DNA of 64,000 bases from Pilibacter termitis. GTDB lineage: Bacteria > Bacillota > Bacilli > Lactobacillales > Streptococcaceae. The DNA is taken from assembly GCF_900167335.1 (NCBI RefSeq), contig NZ_FUXI01000010.1, positions 19,032 through 83,031 of the forward strand, given 5' to 3'. Within the stretch, counting starts at the first letter, position 1, and the number at the start of each line of letters is the position of its first letter. This document shows positions 42,447 to 50,465 of the stretch, one piece after another. The notes under the pieces were generated by a model. The model did no database searches and was not told where the DNA came from. It worked only from the letters and a program-made list of their open reading frames with translations. The translations under genes were made by a program, and so were the position numbers.

Positions 42447-43565
42447 CTATTTTATTATCTTTCTATACACTCGCTCTAGTTCTATTTCGCTAAAGTGAAT
42501 AGGGTTACTTGGATAGGTTGCGTCGTTTTTTGCATTGCGTGAAATTTCCACTGCCCGCTCACTTGCTATTTTTTCCTTTATACCAAATTCCTTTAGCGTT
42601 AATGGGCAATGAAGTTGCTTAGAAAGTTGGGTGATTTCCTTTTTTAACTTGGAAATTGCAAGTGTATCTGGTAAATTTTCTCGTGCAAAACCTAGATTTC
42701 TTGAAAGTTGTGCATATTTTTTCATTGCACATTCTTCTTGAGCGTTTGCTTCTATCACATGAGGAAGTAGCATGAGATTGGCTAAACCATGTGGCACTTT
42801 GAAATTCGCTCCTACTTGGTGAGCGATCGAATGGCATATCCCCAATCCCGCCAAATCAAAGGCAATCCCTGCTAAACAAGATGCTTCGTGCATTTTACTG
42901 CGTGCGAAAAGATTGTCTCCCTCAGCGTAGCACGTTTTTAGATTTTCAAAAACGAGACGGATTACTTTTTCAGCTAGAGCATCTGTATAAGTAGTCGATT
43001 TCGTTGCCACCATTGCCTCCATTGCGTGCGTAAGTGCATCCATTCCACTATATGCGGTGATATTTGGAGGGCAAGAAGTAACGAATGTTGCCTCAAGCAG
43101 TGCCTCATCTGGAATTAAATCTGGGTGAAAAATTGGATATTTGATTTTTTTCTTTGTATCTGTAATCACCGTAACACTTGTCACTTCACTTCCTGTGCCA
43201 CTTGTCGTTGGAATTGCAATGAATTTTTTGATTTCATTTGTCGTTGTTTTTTGATAAACCATTAACATCGCTTTTGCAGTATCAATCGCTGAACCCCCTC
43301 CTATTGCAATCACAATCGTTGGAGACATTTCACACATTTTCTCCACACCTAATGCAACCGTCTCAATCGGCGGATCTGGGATAATCTCTGAAAAAATTTC
43401 TATTTGCACACTCTTAGCAAACTGTTGCATTACTCTATCAAAATTTTCTGTCCCAATAAAATAAGGGTCACATACTAAACAAATTTTTTCTTGCTCAAAT
43501 TGTTCCAAACGACTTAAACAATTTTCTCCTGTGTAAATAGCTGGTTTTAAAGACCATTTGTCCAT
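42447..43565 (-). CDS. pduQ: Iron-containing alcohol dehydrogenase (1-propanol dehydrogenase)
   Basis: 372 residues of the Fe-ADH family: GGGSAIDTAKAM for NAD, TSGTGSEVTSVTVITD, and metal ligands in AFDLAGLGICHSIAHQVGANFKVPHGLANLMLLPHV. It reduces propionaldehyde (or 3-hydroxypropionaldehyde) to the alcohol and recycles NADH inside the compartment. It follows pduP, separated from it by a family A repeat. Confidence 0.92.
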   Translation of the reverse strand: MDKWSLKPAIYTGENCLSRLEQFEQEKICLVCDPYFIGTENFDRVMQQFAKSVQIEIFSEIIPDPPIETVALGVEKMCEMSPTIVIAIGGGSAIDTAKAMLMVYQKTTTNEIKKFIAIPTTSGTGSEVTSVTVITDTKKKIKYPIFHPDLIPDEALLEATFVTSCPPNITAYSGMDALTHAMEAMVATKSTTYTDALAEKVIRLVFENLKTCYAEGDNLFARSKMHEASCLAGIAFDLAGLGICHSIAHQVGANFKVPHGLANLMLLPHVIEANAQEECAMKKYAQLSRNLGFARENLPDTLAISKLKKEITQLSKQLHCPLTLKEFGIKEKIASERAVEISRNAKNDATYPSNPIHFSEIELERVYRKIIK

Positions 43566-43580
43566 TTTTTCACCTCTTTT

Positions 43581-43770
43581 GCTTTTCTTTGTCTAGCTGT
43601 GAGGGGCTGAAGTTTGGCAACTGTTCACAATGTCGCTTGAAGCTTCGCTTCAATGCTAGTCTTTCAAGAATCTTTGATTCTTAGAAAGACTGTATGCGAA
43701 ACGAAGTGTAGTAGTAAATAAACGACATGGTTCACTGTTGCAAACACCTAAACGCCCCTCGTAGCTTTTC
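43581..43770. repeat. Repeat family A, one unit with the inserted hairpin
   Basis: Unit between pduP and pduQ including AGTCTTTCAAGAATC...GATTCTTAGAAAGACT and GCGAAACGAAGTGTAGTAG. It ends at the pduP stop codon. Confidence 0.85.
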
Positions 43771-45162
43771 TTATCTAATCGAAAAGCCGTCTGTTAGTAC
43801 GCATCTGCGTTTTCTTGCGAAGTTTCTTGCTGTTGTTGTGCATTCTCCTGTTGGGGTGGCGATTGTGAATGTGGTTGCTCCTTCTCCACCAAAGCCAAGT
43901 CCTGCAAAAGAGGGGCCATTTTTAACAAAAATAGATGTTTGGAATTTTCGTCCTGCTAGGTTCAGTCGTCCAATATTTTGCGAGTGCATAGTTGCTGTGT
44001 GGTGTAATTTTTGCTCAATTCTCAGTGCAACATTTAGTGCCTCATCAAAATTTTGAACGGCAACAATCGGTAAAATTGGCATGAGCATTTCTTTCATAAC
44101 AAAAGAGTGGGTTTCTTTCGTTTTCATGATAATCAAACGAACGTCAAAATCAACATTCACTCCAGCTTCTTGCAAGATGAAATTCGCATTCTTGCCGATA
44201 AATTTTCGACTTGGTTCACCATTTGGTGTAATCGTCAACTGCTCAAGTTTTTGAATGACTTTCTCATCCTTAATCAAGTAAGCACCTGCTTTTTCCATTT
44301 GAAGAATTAAATAATCGGCAATATCTTCTACTGCTACGACACTTTTTTCAGCAATACATAAAATATTATTGTCAAAACTTGCACCAGCAACAATATCTCT
44401 CCCCGCTTTTTCAATATTTGCTGTTTCATCTACAATTGACGGCGGGTTGCCTGCTCCTGCTGCGATTACTTTTTTTCCCGATTGCATTGCTTGGCGAACA
44501 ACCGCAGGACCTCCTGTAATCACGAGCAAATCAATCCCCTCATGCGTCATCATTTCTTGAGCTGCTTGAATGGAGGGCTCTTTTATCGTAACAATCAAAT
44601 TTTGAATACCGCAGGTTTTATAAACTATTTCGTTTAGTTTAGCTACTGTCCAACGAGAAATTTTTTTCGCCCCCGGGTGAACACTGAAATAAACAGCATT
44701 CCCTGCTGCGAGCATTCCGATTGCGTTACAAATCAATGTTTCTGCGGGGTTTGTACTCGGTGTAACAGCTCCAATGACACCATAAGCGGATAACTCGTAA
44801 AGTGTCATGCCATTGTCGCCCGTTTCCGCCTCGGTGAGCAAGTCTTCTACACCCGGTGTTTTATCTAAAACAAGTTGTATCTTTAATTTTTTATCTTCCA
44901 CTCTCCCCATACCTGTTTCTTCAAATGTACGCTCAGCTATCTCTGAGATGAAACAAGACATTTCTTTTTTTATCGCTGAAATGACTTTCCTGCGACACTC
45001 TAGGGATTTTTCCTCATATTTTCCTTGAGCAACTTTTGCAGAGGAAATCGCCTCGTTTACAGTTGAAAACACGCCGTACTCTGCGTTTTCCAATCCTTTT
45101 TCTTTCCCAAGAAACTCTCGCACTATTTGCTCAACCGTCTTTTTAAGCTCCCTTTCCTGCAT
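43771..45162 (-). CDS. pduP: CoA-acylating propionaldehyde dehydrogenase
   Basis: 463 residues. The N-terminal amphipathic helix (MQERELKKTVEQIVREFLG) fits a microcompartment targeting peptide. The dehydrogenase domain has GVIGAVTPSTNPAETLICNAIG and catalytic Cys in GASFDNNILCIAEKSVV near residue 270. It oxidises propionaldehyde to propionyl-CoA. GGAGG six bases before ATG 45162 sets the start, which overlaps the end of pduO. The stop is followed directly by a repeat. Confidence 0.94.
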   Translation of the reverse strand: MQERELKKTVEQIVREFLGKEKGLENAEYGVFSTVNEAISSAKVAQGKYEEKSLECRRKVISAIKKEMSCFISEIAERTFEETGMGRVEDKKLKIQLVLDKTPGVEDLLTEAETGDNGMTLYELSAYGVIGAVTPSTNPAETLICNAIGMLAAGNAVYFSVHPGAKKISRWTVAKLNEIVYKTCGIQNLIVTIKEPSIQAAQEMMTHEGIDLLVITGGPAVVRQAMQSGKKVIAAGAGNPPSIVDETANIEKAGRDIVAGASFDNNILCIAEKSVVAVEDIADYLILQMEKAGAYLIKDEKVIQKLEQLTITPNGEPSRKFIGKNANFILQEAGVNVDFDVRLIIMKTKETHSFVMKEMLMPILPIVAVQNFDEALNVALRIEQKLHHTATMHSQNIGRLNLAGRKFQTSIFVKNGPSFAGLGFGGEGATTFTIATPTGECTTTARNFARKRRCVLTDGFSIR

Positions 45163-46153
45163 AATCAACCTCCTCAAACGCTTTTTTTCCTATACAAGCA
45201 ATTTTTTCGTCCTCTTCTACACTACCGCCACTAATTCCAAGACCTGCAACGATTTTGCCATTTACACAAAGAGGTACGCCTCCTGCAAAGGTCACGATTT
45301 TTCCTTCAGTCAATGCTTCAAGCTGGAAAAACGGAGCATCTATTTGAGTAAGTTTGTGTAAATCTTTTGTCGATTGCCTCATCGCCACTGCCGTATAGGC
45401 TTTTTTCTGTGCCATTTCTACACTGACGAGCAAAGAATTTTCCATGCTAAAACTTGCTCGTAATATCCCTGATTTATCCACTATTGCCATTGTTGCTGAA
45501 AGATTCATTTGTTTTGCCTCAGCAATACAAGCATTAAACACTTTTTGGATAGTGAAAAATGAATAATGTTCTTTCTCCGTTTCCATTTTCATCTCCAGTG
45601 TTCTCTCTAACTCCACTCGCACCATTTCCTCAATCGTCAAATAATCACTCATGCGAGCAAGCATATACAAACAATCCGATAAACGATTGATAAATTTTTG
45701 AAGTTCCTTGCGTATTTTTTCTACTTCCGCAAGTTCCACCAGTCTTCTTTCTCCTCTGCGACAAACCGTTCGAGCTACGTGCAATTGAGCAGCTGGCAAC
45801 ATTTTTCCATGTAAAATAAACTGATTGACACTGGGAAGAATTTCGGTGTATTCATCTATCCATTTTTCTAATCGCTCAATATCTTTTTGATCAATTAAAG
45901 CTGTTTGCTGTGTTAATTTCTCCATATTTTCAGAAGTTGCAATTTCAGCATTCACTTGAAACAATTTCTCTTGTATCCATTTCAGTGGTTCTTTTAGTTT
46001 TTCTTGTGTCACTTGCTTTTCTGCTACGCTAATTTGAGCCAAACATTCATCAAATGTGCCATAGGTGTCAACACGTAAATCATATTTTTTCACACGTTTT
46101 CCGTCAAAAAGACTTGTACTTCCCTTATCGCCTGTTTTTGTATAAATGCTCAT
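45143..46153 (-). CDS. pduO: PduO: ATP:cob(I)alamin adenosyltransferase with DUF336 domain
   Basis: 336 residues. The N-terminal 185 residues are the PduO-type adenosyltransferase: SIYTKTGDKGSTSLFDGKRVKK, then PSVNQFILHGKMLPAAQLHVARTVCRRGERRLVEL and FINRLSDCLYMLARM. The C-terminal HbpS/DUF336 domain (VFNACIAEAKQMNLSATMAIVDKSG to LGISGG) follows. It makes adenosylcobalamin, the coenzyme of the PduCDE dehydratase. Both domains intact, as in Salmonella PduO. Confidence 0.95.
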   Translation of the reverse strand: MSIYTKTGDKGSTSLFDGKRVKKYDLRVDTYGTFDECLAQISVAEKQVTQEKLKEPLKWIQEKLFQVNAEIATSENMEKLTQQTALIDQKDIERLEKWIDEYTEILPSVNQFILHGKMLPAAQLHVARTVCRRGERRLVELAEVEKIRKELQKFINRLSDCLYMLARMSDYLTIEEMVRVELERTLEMKMETEKEHYSFFTIQKVFNACIAEAKQMNLSATMAIVDKSGILRASFSMENSLLVSVEMAQKKAYTAVAMRQSTKDLHKLTQIDAPFFQLEALTEGKIVTFAGGVPLCVNGKIVAGLGISGGSVEEDEKIACIGKKAFEEVDYAGKGA

Positions 46154-46164
46154 TTATTCACCTC

Positions 46165-46388
46165 CTTGTCTGGATAGCTATGAAGTGCAAAGATTCGCTG
46201 TGTAGCAGTAAATAAACGACGTGGTTCGCTGTCGCAACCTCCTTAACGCCTCTCTTCGCTTTTCTTTGCCTAGCTGCGAGAGGCAGGGTTTGGGTCGCTG
46301 TTCGCAATGCCACCTGAAGCTCTGCTTCAGGCAAGTAAATGGCATGGCTCACTACGACAAAACCCTTAACGCCTCTCTTCGCTTTTCT
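46165..46388. repeat. Repeat family A, one partial and one full unit
   Basis: Located between pduN and pduO. A truncated unit (about 46165-46262) precedes a complete one (about 46263-46388) with centre CCTGAAGCTCTGCTTCAGG. The latter begins directly after the pduN stop codon. Confidence 0.85.
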
Positions 46389-46652
46389 TTATTTATCAAA
46401 CGTGTCGATAATTCCTACGATTGCTGCATCTACTGCTTCGGAGGGGGATTGGAACATTTGTTTGGCTGAGGAGCCGATTGTTAGCAATACATAATCTCCG
46501 ACTCCTGCTCCTACCGTATCTGCTGCGACTTGATGAAAACGAATGGACTCCTTATCGCTATCGACTGGCTGAACAATCATCAATTTCTTGCCAACTAAAG
46601 ACGAATCCTTTTGGGTAGATACAACACTACCAATCACTTTTGCCATTAACAT
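46389..46652 (-). CDS. pduN: BMC pentameric vertex protein (EutN/CcmL)
   Basis: 87 residues. The short beta-barrel fold MAKVIGSVVSTQKDSSLVGKKLMIVQPV, with AADTVGAGVGDYVLLTIGSSAKQ, is the EutN/CcmL family, whose pentamers close the corners of the shell. GGAG seven bases before ATG 46652 sets the start at MLMAKV. Repeat clusters lie on both sides of this small gene. Confidence 0.93.
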   Translation of the reverse strand: MLMAKVIGSVVSTQKDSSLVGKKLMIVQPVDSDKESIRFHQVAADTVGAGVGDYVLLTIGSSAKQMFQSPSEAVDAAIVGIIDTFDK

Positions 46653-46671
46653 TTTCTATCTCCTCTCGCTT

Positions 46672-47342
46672 TTTTTGTGGCTATATCAGAGGGGGTGAAG
46701 TCTGGTGGCTGTTCGCTGTGCCACAAACTTCAAATTGCCCCGCTCGCTTTTCTTTGGCTAGCTGCGAGGGGCAGGAGGTTGGCGACTGCTCACAACGTCG
46801 CTCGAAACTGGCGTTTCGATGCTAGTCTTTCAAGAATCTTTGATTCTTAGAAAGACTGTATGCGAAACGAAGTGTAGCAGTAAATAAACGTCGTGGTTCG
46901 CTGTCGCAACCTCCTTAACGCCCCTCTTCGCTTTTCTTTGTCTAGCTACAAGGGGCAGGGTTTGGGTCGTTGTTCGCAATGCCACTTGAAACTTCGTTTC
47001 AATGCTAGTCTTTCAAGAATCTTTGATTCTTAGAAAGACTGTATGCGAAACGAAGTGTAGTAGCAGGTAAATGGCATGACTCACTACGACAAAACCCTTA
47101 ACGCCCCTCTCCGCTTTTCTTTGTCTAGCTACAAGGGGCAGGGTTTTGGTCGTTGTTCGCAATGCCACTTGAAACTTCGTTTCAAGCAGGTAAATGGCAT
47201 GACTCACTACGACAAAACCCTTAACGCCCCTCTCCGCTTTTCTTTGGCTAGCTACGAGGGGCAGGAGGTTGGCAACTGTTCGCCACGATGCTCGAAACTT
47301 CGTTTCGAGTAAATAAACATCGTGCCTCACTGTTGCAACCTC
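46672..47342. repeat. Repeat family A cluster, about five units
   Basis: About 670 bp between pduM and pduN made only of family A units, two of which carry the inserted hairpin with AGTCTTTCAAGAATC. The cores vary: CTGGCGTTTCGA, TTGAAACTTCGTTTCAA and TCGAAACTTCGTTTCGA. The segments that flank the cores are conserved, and their symmetrical changes keep the stems. No gene is present. Confidence 0.9.
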
Positions 47343-47843
47343 CTAAACGCCCCTCTTCGCTTTTCTTATTTTTTCAACAGTGATTTTTTCTTTTTCTAAA
47401 TATTCTCTTGCTAGTGCTGTTAGTTGTTGATTTTCTTCTAAAATCAGTACAAATGAACAATCTAGCCAGAATACATCTTGATAGGTGAGAATTTTTTTAG
47501 ATAAGGCATAACATTTCAAGCCATTTTTGTGTTGCAAAATAAATGGTGAGCAAACAAGGAAATCTCTTGGTATGAAACTTACTTGTGAAAATGCTAACTC
47601 AAGCGTAACTTCGCAACCATACTCTAGACTTTCAAAAATCCATGAAACAAATGAAGTCTCTCTTTTCTCTGCAATTTCCTTTAAAAAAAGTACGCCTACA
47701 TCTGTAATGGTGATGTGCTGATGTTTTAAAAAGTCACGTACACCAATTTTTGATTGAAAAAAATCATCTTTTGCTGAAACGACAAGCGTGCTTTGCTCAC
47801 GTTGAAATAAAAGCTGAATAATTTTTTGAATGATTTCTTCCAT
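47343..47843 (-). CDS. pduM: PduM-like microcompartment protein
   Basis: 166 residues, weakly conserved family. Resemblance to PduM lies in GVLFLKEIAEKRETSFVSWIFESLEYGCEVTLEL and SKKILTYQDVFWLDCSFVLILEENQQLTALAREYLEK. In Salmonella PduM is needed for normal compartment structure. Position between the EutJ-like gene and pduN agrees. The last residues RKAKRGV and the stop codon are supplied by a family A repeat, so the insertion has changed the C-terminus. Confidence 0.72.
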   Translation of the reverse strand: MEEIIQKIIQLLFQREQSTLVVSAKDDFFQSKIGVRDFLKHQHITITDVGVLFLKEIAEKRETSFVSWIFESLEYGCEVTLELAFSQVSFIPRDFLVCSPFILQHKNGLKCYALSKKILTYQDVFWLDCSFVLILEENQQLTALAREYLEKEKITVEKIRKAKRGV

Positions 47844-47844
47844 T

Positions 47845-48690
47845 TCAGCTCACCTCATCTATAATCTCTGAGGACATCGCAATGCCAATTGGTGTGACAA
47901 ATTGCGGATAATCAGGTTTATAAACGGCTTGGTTTAAGTATTTGCTAAATTCCTGTTCAAATTCACTTAAAATAGAGGCACCACCTACTACAAAAAGTGG
48001 TTCACTCGGTTGTTTTTCCAAAATTTTCCTCGTGATTTCCGCCATTCGCTGAACAACTGGACGACAAATGCTAAAACATTCTGCATCAAGTTGCGGATTT
48101 CTCTTTCTCACTTCTGCCTCAGGAATCGGAATTTTATGGAATCCTGCAATCACAAGTGTCATATGCGTTCCGCCTGTCGCCTCATCCGCAGAAAGAATCA
48201 CCTCTCCATTTTCAAAAATACTAATTCCTGTCGTGCCACCGCCAACATCAATCACCGCACCATGCTCCAATTGCAACAAACAAGCTGCAGCCGTAGGTTC
48301 ATCCACGATTTTGTCTAATTCCATGCCAGAGGATTCAATTACATTGCCAACGATACGTTTATTGTTTCCTATCGTGCCGGGTGGAATGGCACCTGAGGCT
48401 TTCTTCAGTGTAAACCCTAGAGCATCTTCCGCCTGTTTTTTCAAGCGTGAAACGATTTCCACGGATTGCTGATAATTGACCACCAACCCGTCACGAATAA
48501 CATCTGCATATTCAAAAGCACCGAATAACACCCGATTTTCTCCGTCTAACACCACTAAAACAATGGAGGAAGTCCCTAAGTCCACACCAACCTTATAGCC
48601 ACACCCTGCTTCAAAGGATTGTGCCAAACCTGTATTGACAATTTTTTTAAATTCAGCTAATGTCTCATTGGCTTTTTCTAAAACGCTCAT
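47845..48690 (-). CDS. EutJ-like Hsp70-type ATPase of the pdu operon
   Basis: 281 residues. ASKHA fold: phosphate loop VGVDLGTSSIVLVVLDGENRV, KQAEDALGFTLKKASGAIPPG, VDEPTAAACLL, AVIDVGGGTTGISIFE and VVGGASILSEF. It resembles the ethanolamine EutJ chaperone-like protein found in Lactobacillales pdu operons. Proposed role: folding or assembly of compartment proteins. GGAGG precedes the ATG. One base separates it from pduM. Confidence 0.85.
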   Translation of the reverse strand: MSVLEKANETLAEFKKIVNTGLAQSFEAGCGYKVGVDLGTSSIVLVVLDGENRVLFGAFEYADVIRDGLVVNYQQSVEIVSRLKKQAEDALGFTLKKASGAIPPGTIGNNKRIVGNVIESSGMELDKIVDEPTAAACLLQLEHGAVIDVGGGTTGISIFENGEVILSADEATGGTHMTLVIAGFHKIPIPEAEVRKRNPQLDAECFSICRPVVQRMAEITRKILEKQPSEPLFVVGGASILSEFEQEFSKYLNQAVYKPDYPQFVTPIGIAMSSEIIDEVS

Positions 48691-48718
48691 GACTTCCTCC
48701 TTGATATGCTTTTCGTTT

Positions 48719-49351
48719 TTACTCTGTTATCAAACTGCCTGTTGTGTTTGGCAATATGTCGCAGGCGTTTGCCTCGTCTGTGTCTACGTGCATTTCTAAC
48801 ACAAAGTTTTCACCTGCTCTTATTTCTACATCTTCAAGAACAACTGTACGCTCTTTTGAGGTTACTCTTACCTTTACAGCTTGCCCCATATTTAAGCCTA
48901 ACTCTTCCATTTCTTTAAAGCTCATGTGAATATGTCGCTTGGCAATAATCGCTGCAGGGATAGTGATTTCCCCGTTTTCAGAGCATAACGTAATCATTGA
49001 GGCATCTTTCAAATCGCCTGATAGGCGAATGGGAGCATTTACTCCTAACGTCCGTGCATCTGTTTTAGAAATTTCCACTTGACTTTGCCTCCTAAGTGGT
49101 CCTAGCACACGTACACGCTCAATTTCACCTTTTGCTCCTTTTAGCGTTACAACGCTTTTTGAGGCATATTCATTCGGTTGTTTTAAAGGTTTGAGTGGCT
49201 CGATTTTTTCATTTGGAAATAAGGCTTTAAAATCTTCTTCTGTTAAATGAACGTGTCGATTGGAAATGCCGATTGGAATTTGCTCTTTTTTCATTTCCAA
49301 AAGCACTTGACAGACAGCCTCTTTGATTGCCACTTCCGTCCAATTACTCAT
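48719..49351 (-). CDS. pduL: Phosphate propanoyltransferase
   Basis: 210 residues converting propionyl-CoA to propionyl phosphate. The two PduL repeats are visible with their zinc-binding His: [21 protein letters not shown] and [21 protein letters not shown]-terminal helix [18 protein letters not shown] fits a targeting peptide. Its ATG lies inside the end of pduJ (eight-base overlap). Confidence 0.95.
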   Translation of the reverse strand: MSNWTEVAIKEAVCQVLLEMKKEQIPIGISNRHVHLTEEDFKALFPNEKIEPLKPLKQPNEYASKSVVTLKGAKGEIERVRVLGPLRRQSQVEISKTDARTLGVNAPIRLSGDLKDASMITLCSENGEITIPAAIIAKRHIHMSFKEMEELGLNMGQAVKVRVTSKERTVVLEDVEIRAGENFVLEMHVDTDEANACDILPNTTGSLITE

Positions 49352-49625
49352 GAGTCGTCTTTAAAATGACCGCCTCAATGTCCGCATGAGGACGTGGAAT
49401 AACATGAACAGAAATCACTTCTCCCACTTTTTCAGCTGCCACACAACCAGCGTCCGTTGCTGCTTTTACCGCCCCAACATCGCCACGCACCATAACCGTC
49501 ACAAGCCCTGAACCAATTTTTTCTGTGCCAACAAGTGTCACGTTTGCCGCTTTTACCATTGCATCTGCCGCCTCGACAGCTCCGACTAACCCTTTTGTCT
49601 CAATCATTCCTAGTGCATCATTCAT
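49344..49625 (-). CDS. pduJ: BMC-H shell protein (PduJ)
   Basis: 93 residues, single BMC domain, very close to PduA of this locus: both have [20 protein letters not shown] and [18 protein letters not shown]. Hexamers form the flat facets of the shell. It differs from PduA mainly in the C-terminal 30 residues. GGAG lies upstream. Confidence 0.93.
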   Translation of the reverse strand: MNDALGMIETKGLVGAVEAADAMVKAANVTLVGTEKIGSGLVTVMVRGDVGAVKAATDAGCVAAEKVGEVISVHVIPRPHADIEAVILKTTHE

Positions 49626-49679
49626 TGTAAAATTCCTCCGTTTGTTTTCATTCTTTGAATATCGCTTTTAACCTTGCGA

Positions 49680-50087
49680 TTATTCCTTTTTCTTTTTTGT
49701 CGAAGTTTTTGCCTTTTTTTCTTCAACAGCTGGTGTTTCCTCTTTTATTTCTGGAGTTCCCTCAGGCAACTGCTCTAGCTTTTCCTCTTTTTTGATTGGT
49801 TTTGCTTTCTTTCGCCCTTGAAAGAATACTTTCTCCAAATCATTGGCAGGGCGTGGAATTACTAAGGCGGATACAAACGAATTGTCTTCCATTGCCTTTG
49901 CTTTTCCCGCATCTACTGAGGCTTGAACGGCTGCAACATCACCTGTAATTTCAACAGTCATCCAACCAAAGCCACGAGCTTTTTCCATGCCTTTTAATTC
50001 TACTGCCGCTACTTTCAACATCACATCAGCAACATTTATCGCACCTGCTAATCCTCTTACCTCTAACAAGCCTATCGCTTGATTCAT
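49680..50087 (-). CDS. pduK: BMC-H shell protein with charged C-terminal tail (PduK)
   Basis: 135 residues. BMC domain to residue 90 (MNQAIGLLEVRGLAGAINVADVMLKVAAVELKG), followed by a Lys/Glu-rich tail ending KAKTSTKKKKE. Salmonella PduK also has a C-terminal extension, but that one binds iron-sulfur; here no Cys occurs in the tail. Confidence 0.88.
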   Translation of the reverse strand: MNQAIGLLEVRGLAGAINVADVMLKVAAVELKGMEKARGFGWMTVEITGDVAAVQASVDAGKAKAMEDNSFVSALVIPRPANDLEKVFFQGRKKAKPIKKEEKLEQLPEGTPEIKEETPAVEEKKAKTSTKKKKE

Positions 50088-50104
50088 CTAGTTTCACCTC
50101 GCAA

Positions 50105-50464
50105 TCAATTGTCCTCTAAATCTTTAAATGCAACTCCCTTTACCAATCTTGCTGCATTGCCACCAAAGCGTTTCAATACTTCTTTTGGTTGTTGTTGGAT
50201 ATTTTCTAGCACTATATAAGGCGTGGTGTTCTTCAAGTTTTTGTAGTGTAAAATCGCTTGTGTTTGATTGCACGAAATCCCGACATTTAACGAAGATTTT
50301 ACACTTGCTTGATAGGCTAGTTCCACCACTTCTCTATCTGAAAATTCCTCGAGGAAAAATGGAATCCCTTCTTCCTCTAAACCGTGCAATATTGAGGAAA
50401 TCACACGCTGCGGAGGAGTGTCTAATACAGCAATATAAATTTGTGGTCGCACTCCTATTTCCAT
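50105..50464 (-). CDS. pduH: Diol dehydratase reactivase small subunit
   Basis: 119 residues. PQIYIAVLDTPPQRVISSILHGLEEEGIPFFLEE and VGISCNQTQAILHYKNL are typical of PduH/DdrB. With PduG it exchanges damaged cobalamin in the dehydratase. ATG 50464 has GGGGG seven bases upstream and follows the pduG stop by one base. Confidence 0.93.
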   Translation of the reverse strand: MEIGVRPQIYIAVLDTPPQRVISSILHGLEEEGIPFFLEEFSDREVVELAYQASVKSSLNVGISCNQTQAILHYKNLKNTTPYIVLENIQQQPKEVLKRFGGNAARLVKGVAFKDLEDN

Positions 50465-50465
50465 G

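Noticed and set aside
47013..47330. Long open frames inside repeat clusters (for example 47013-47330 and 58881-59138)
   Set aside because: They translate the family A palindromes in several frames, have no ribosome site and recur wherever the repeat occurs, so they are not genes.
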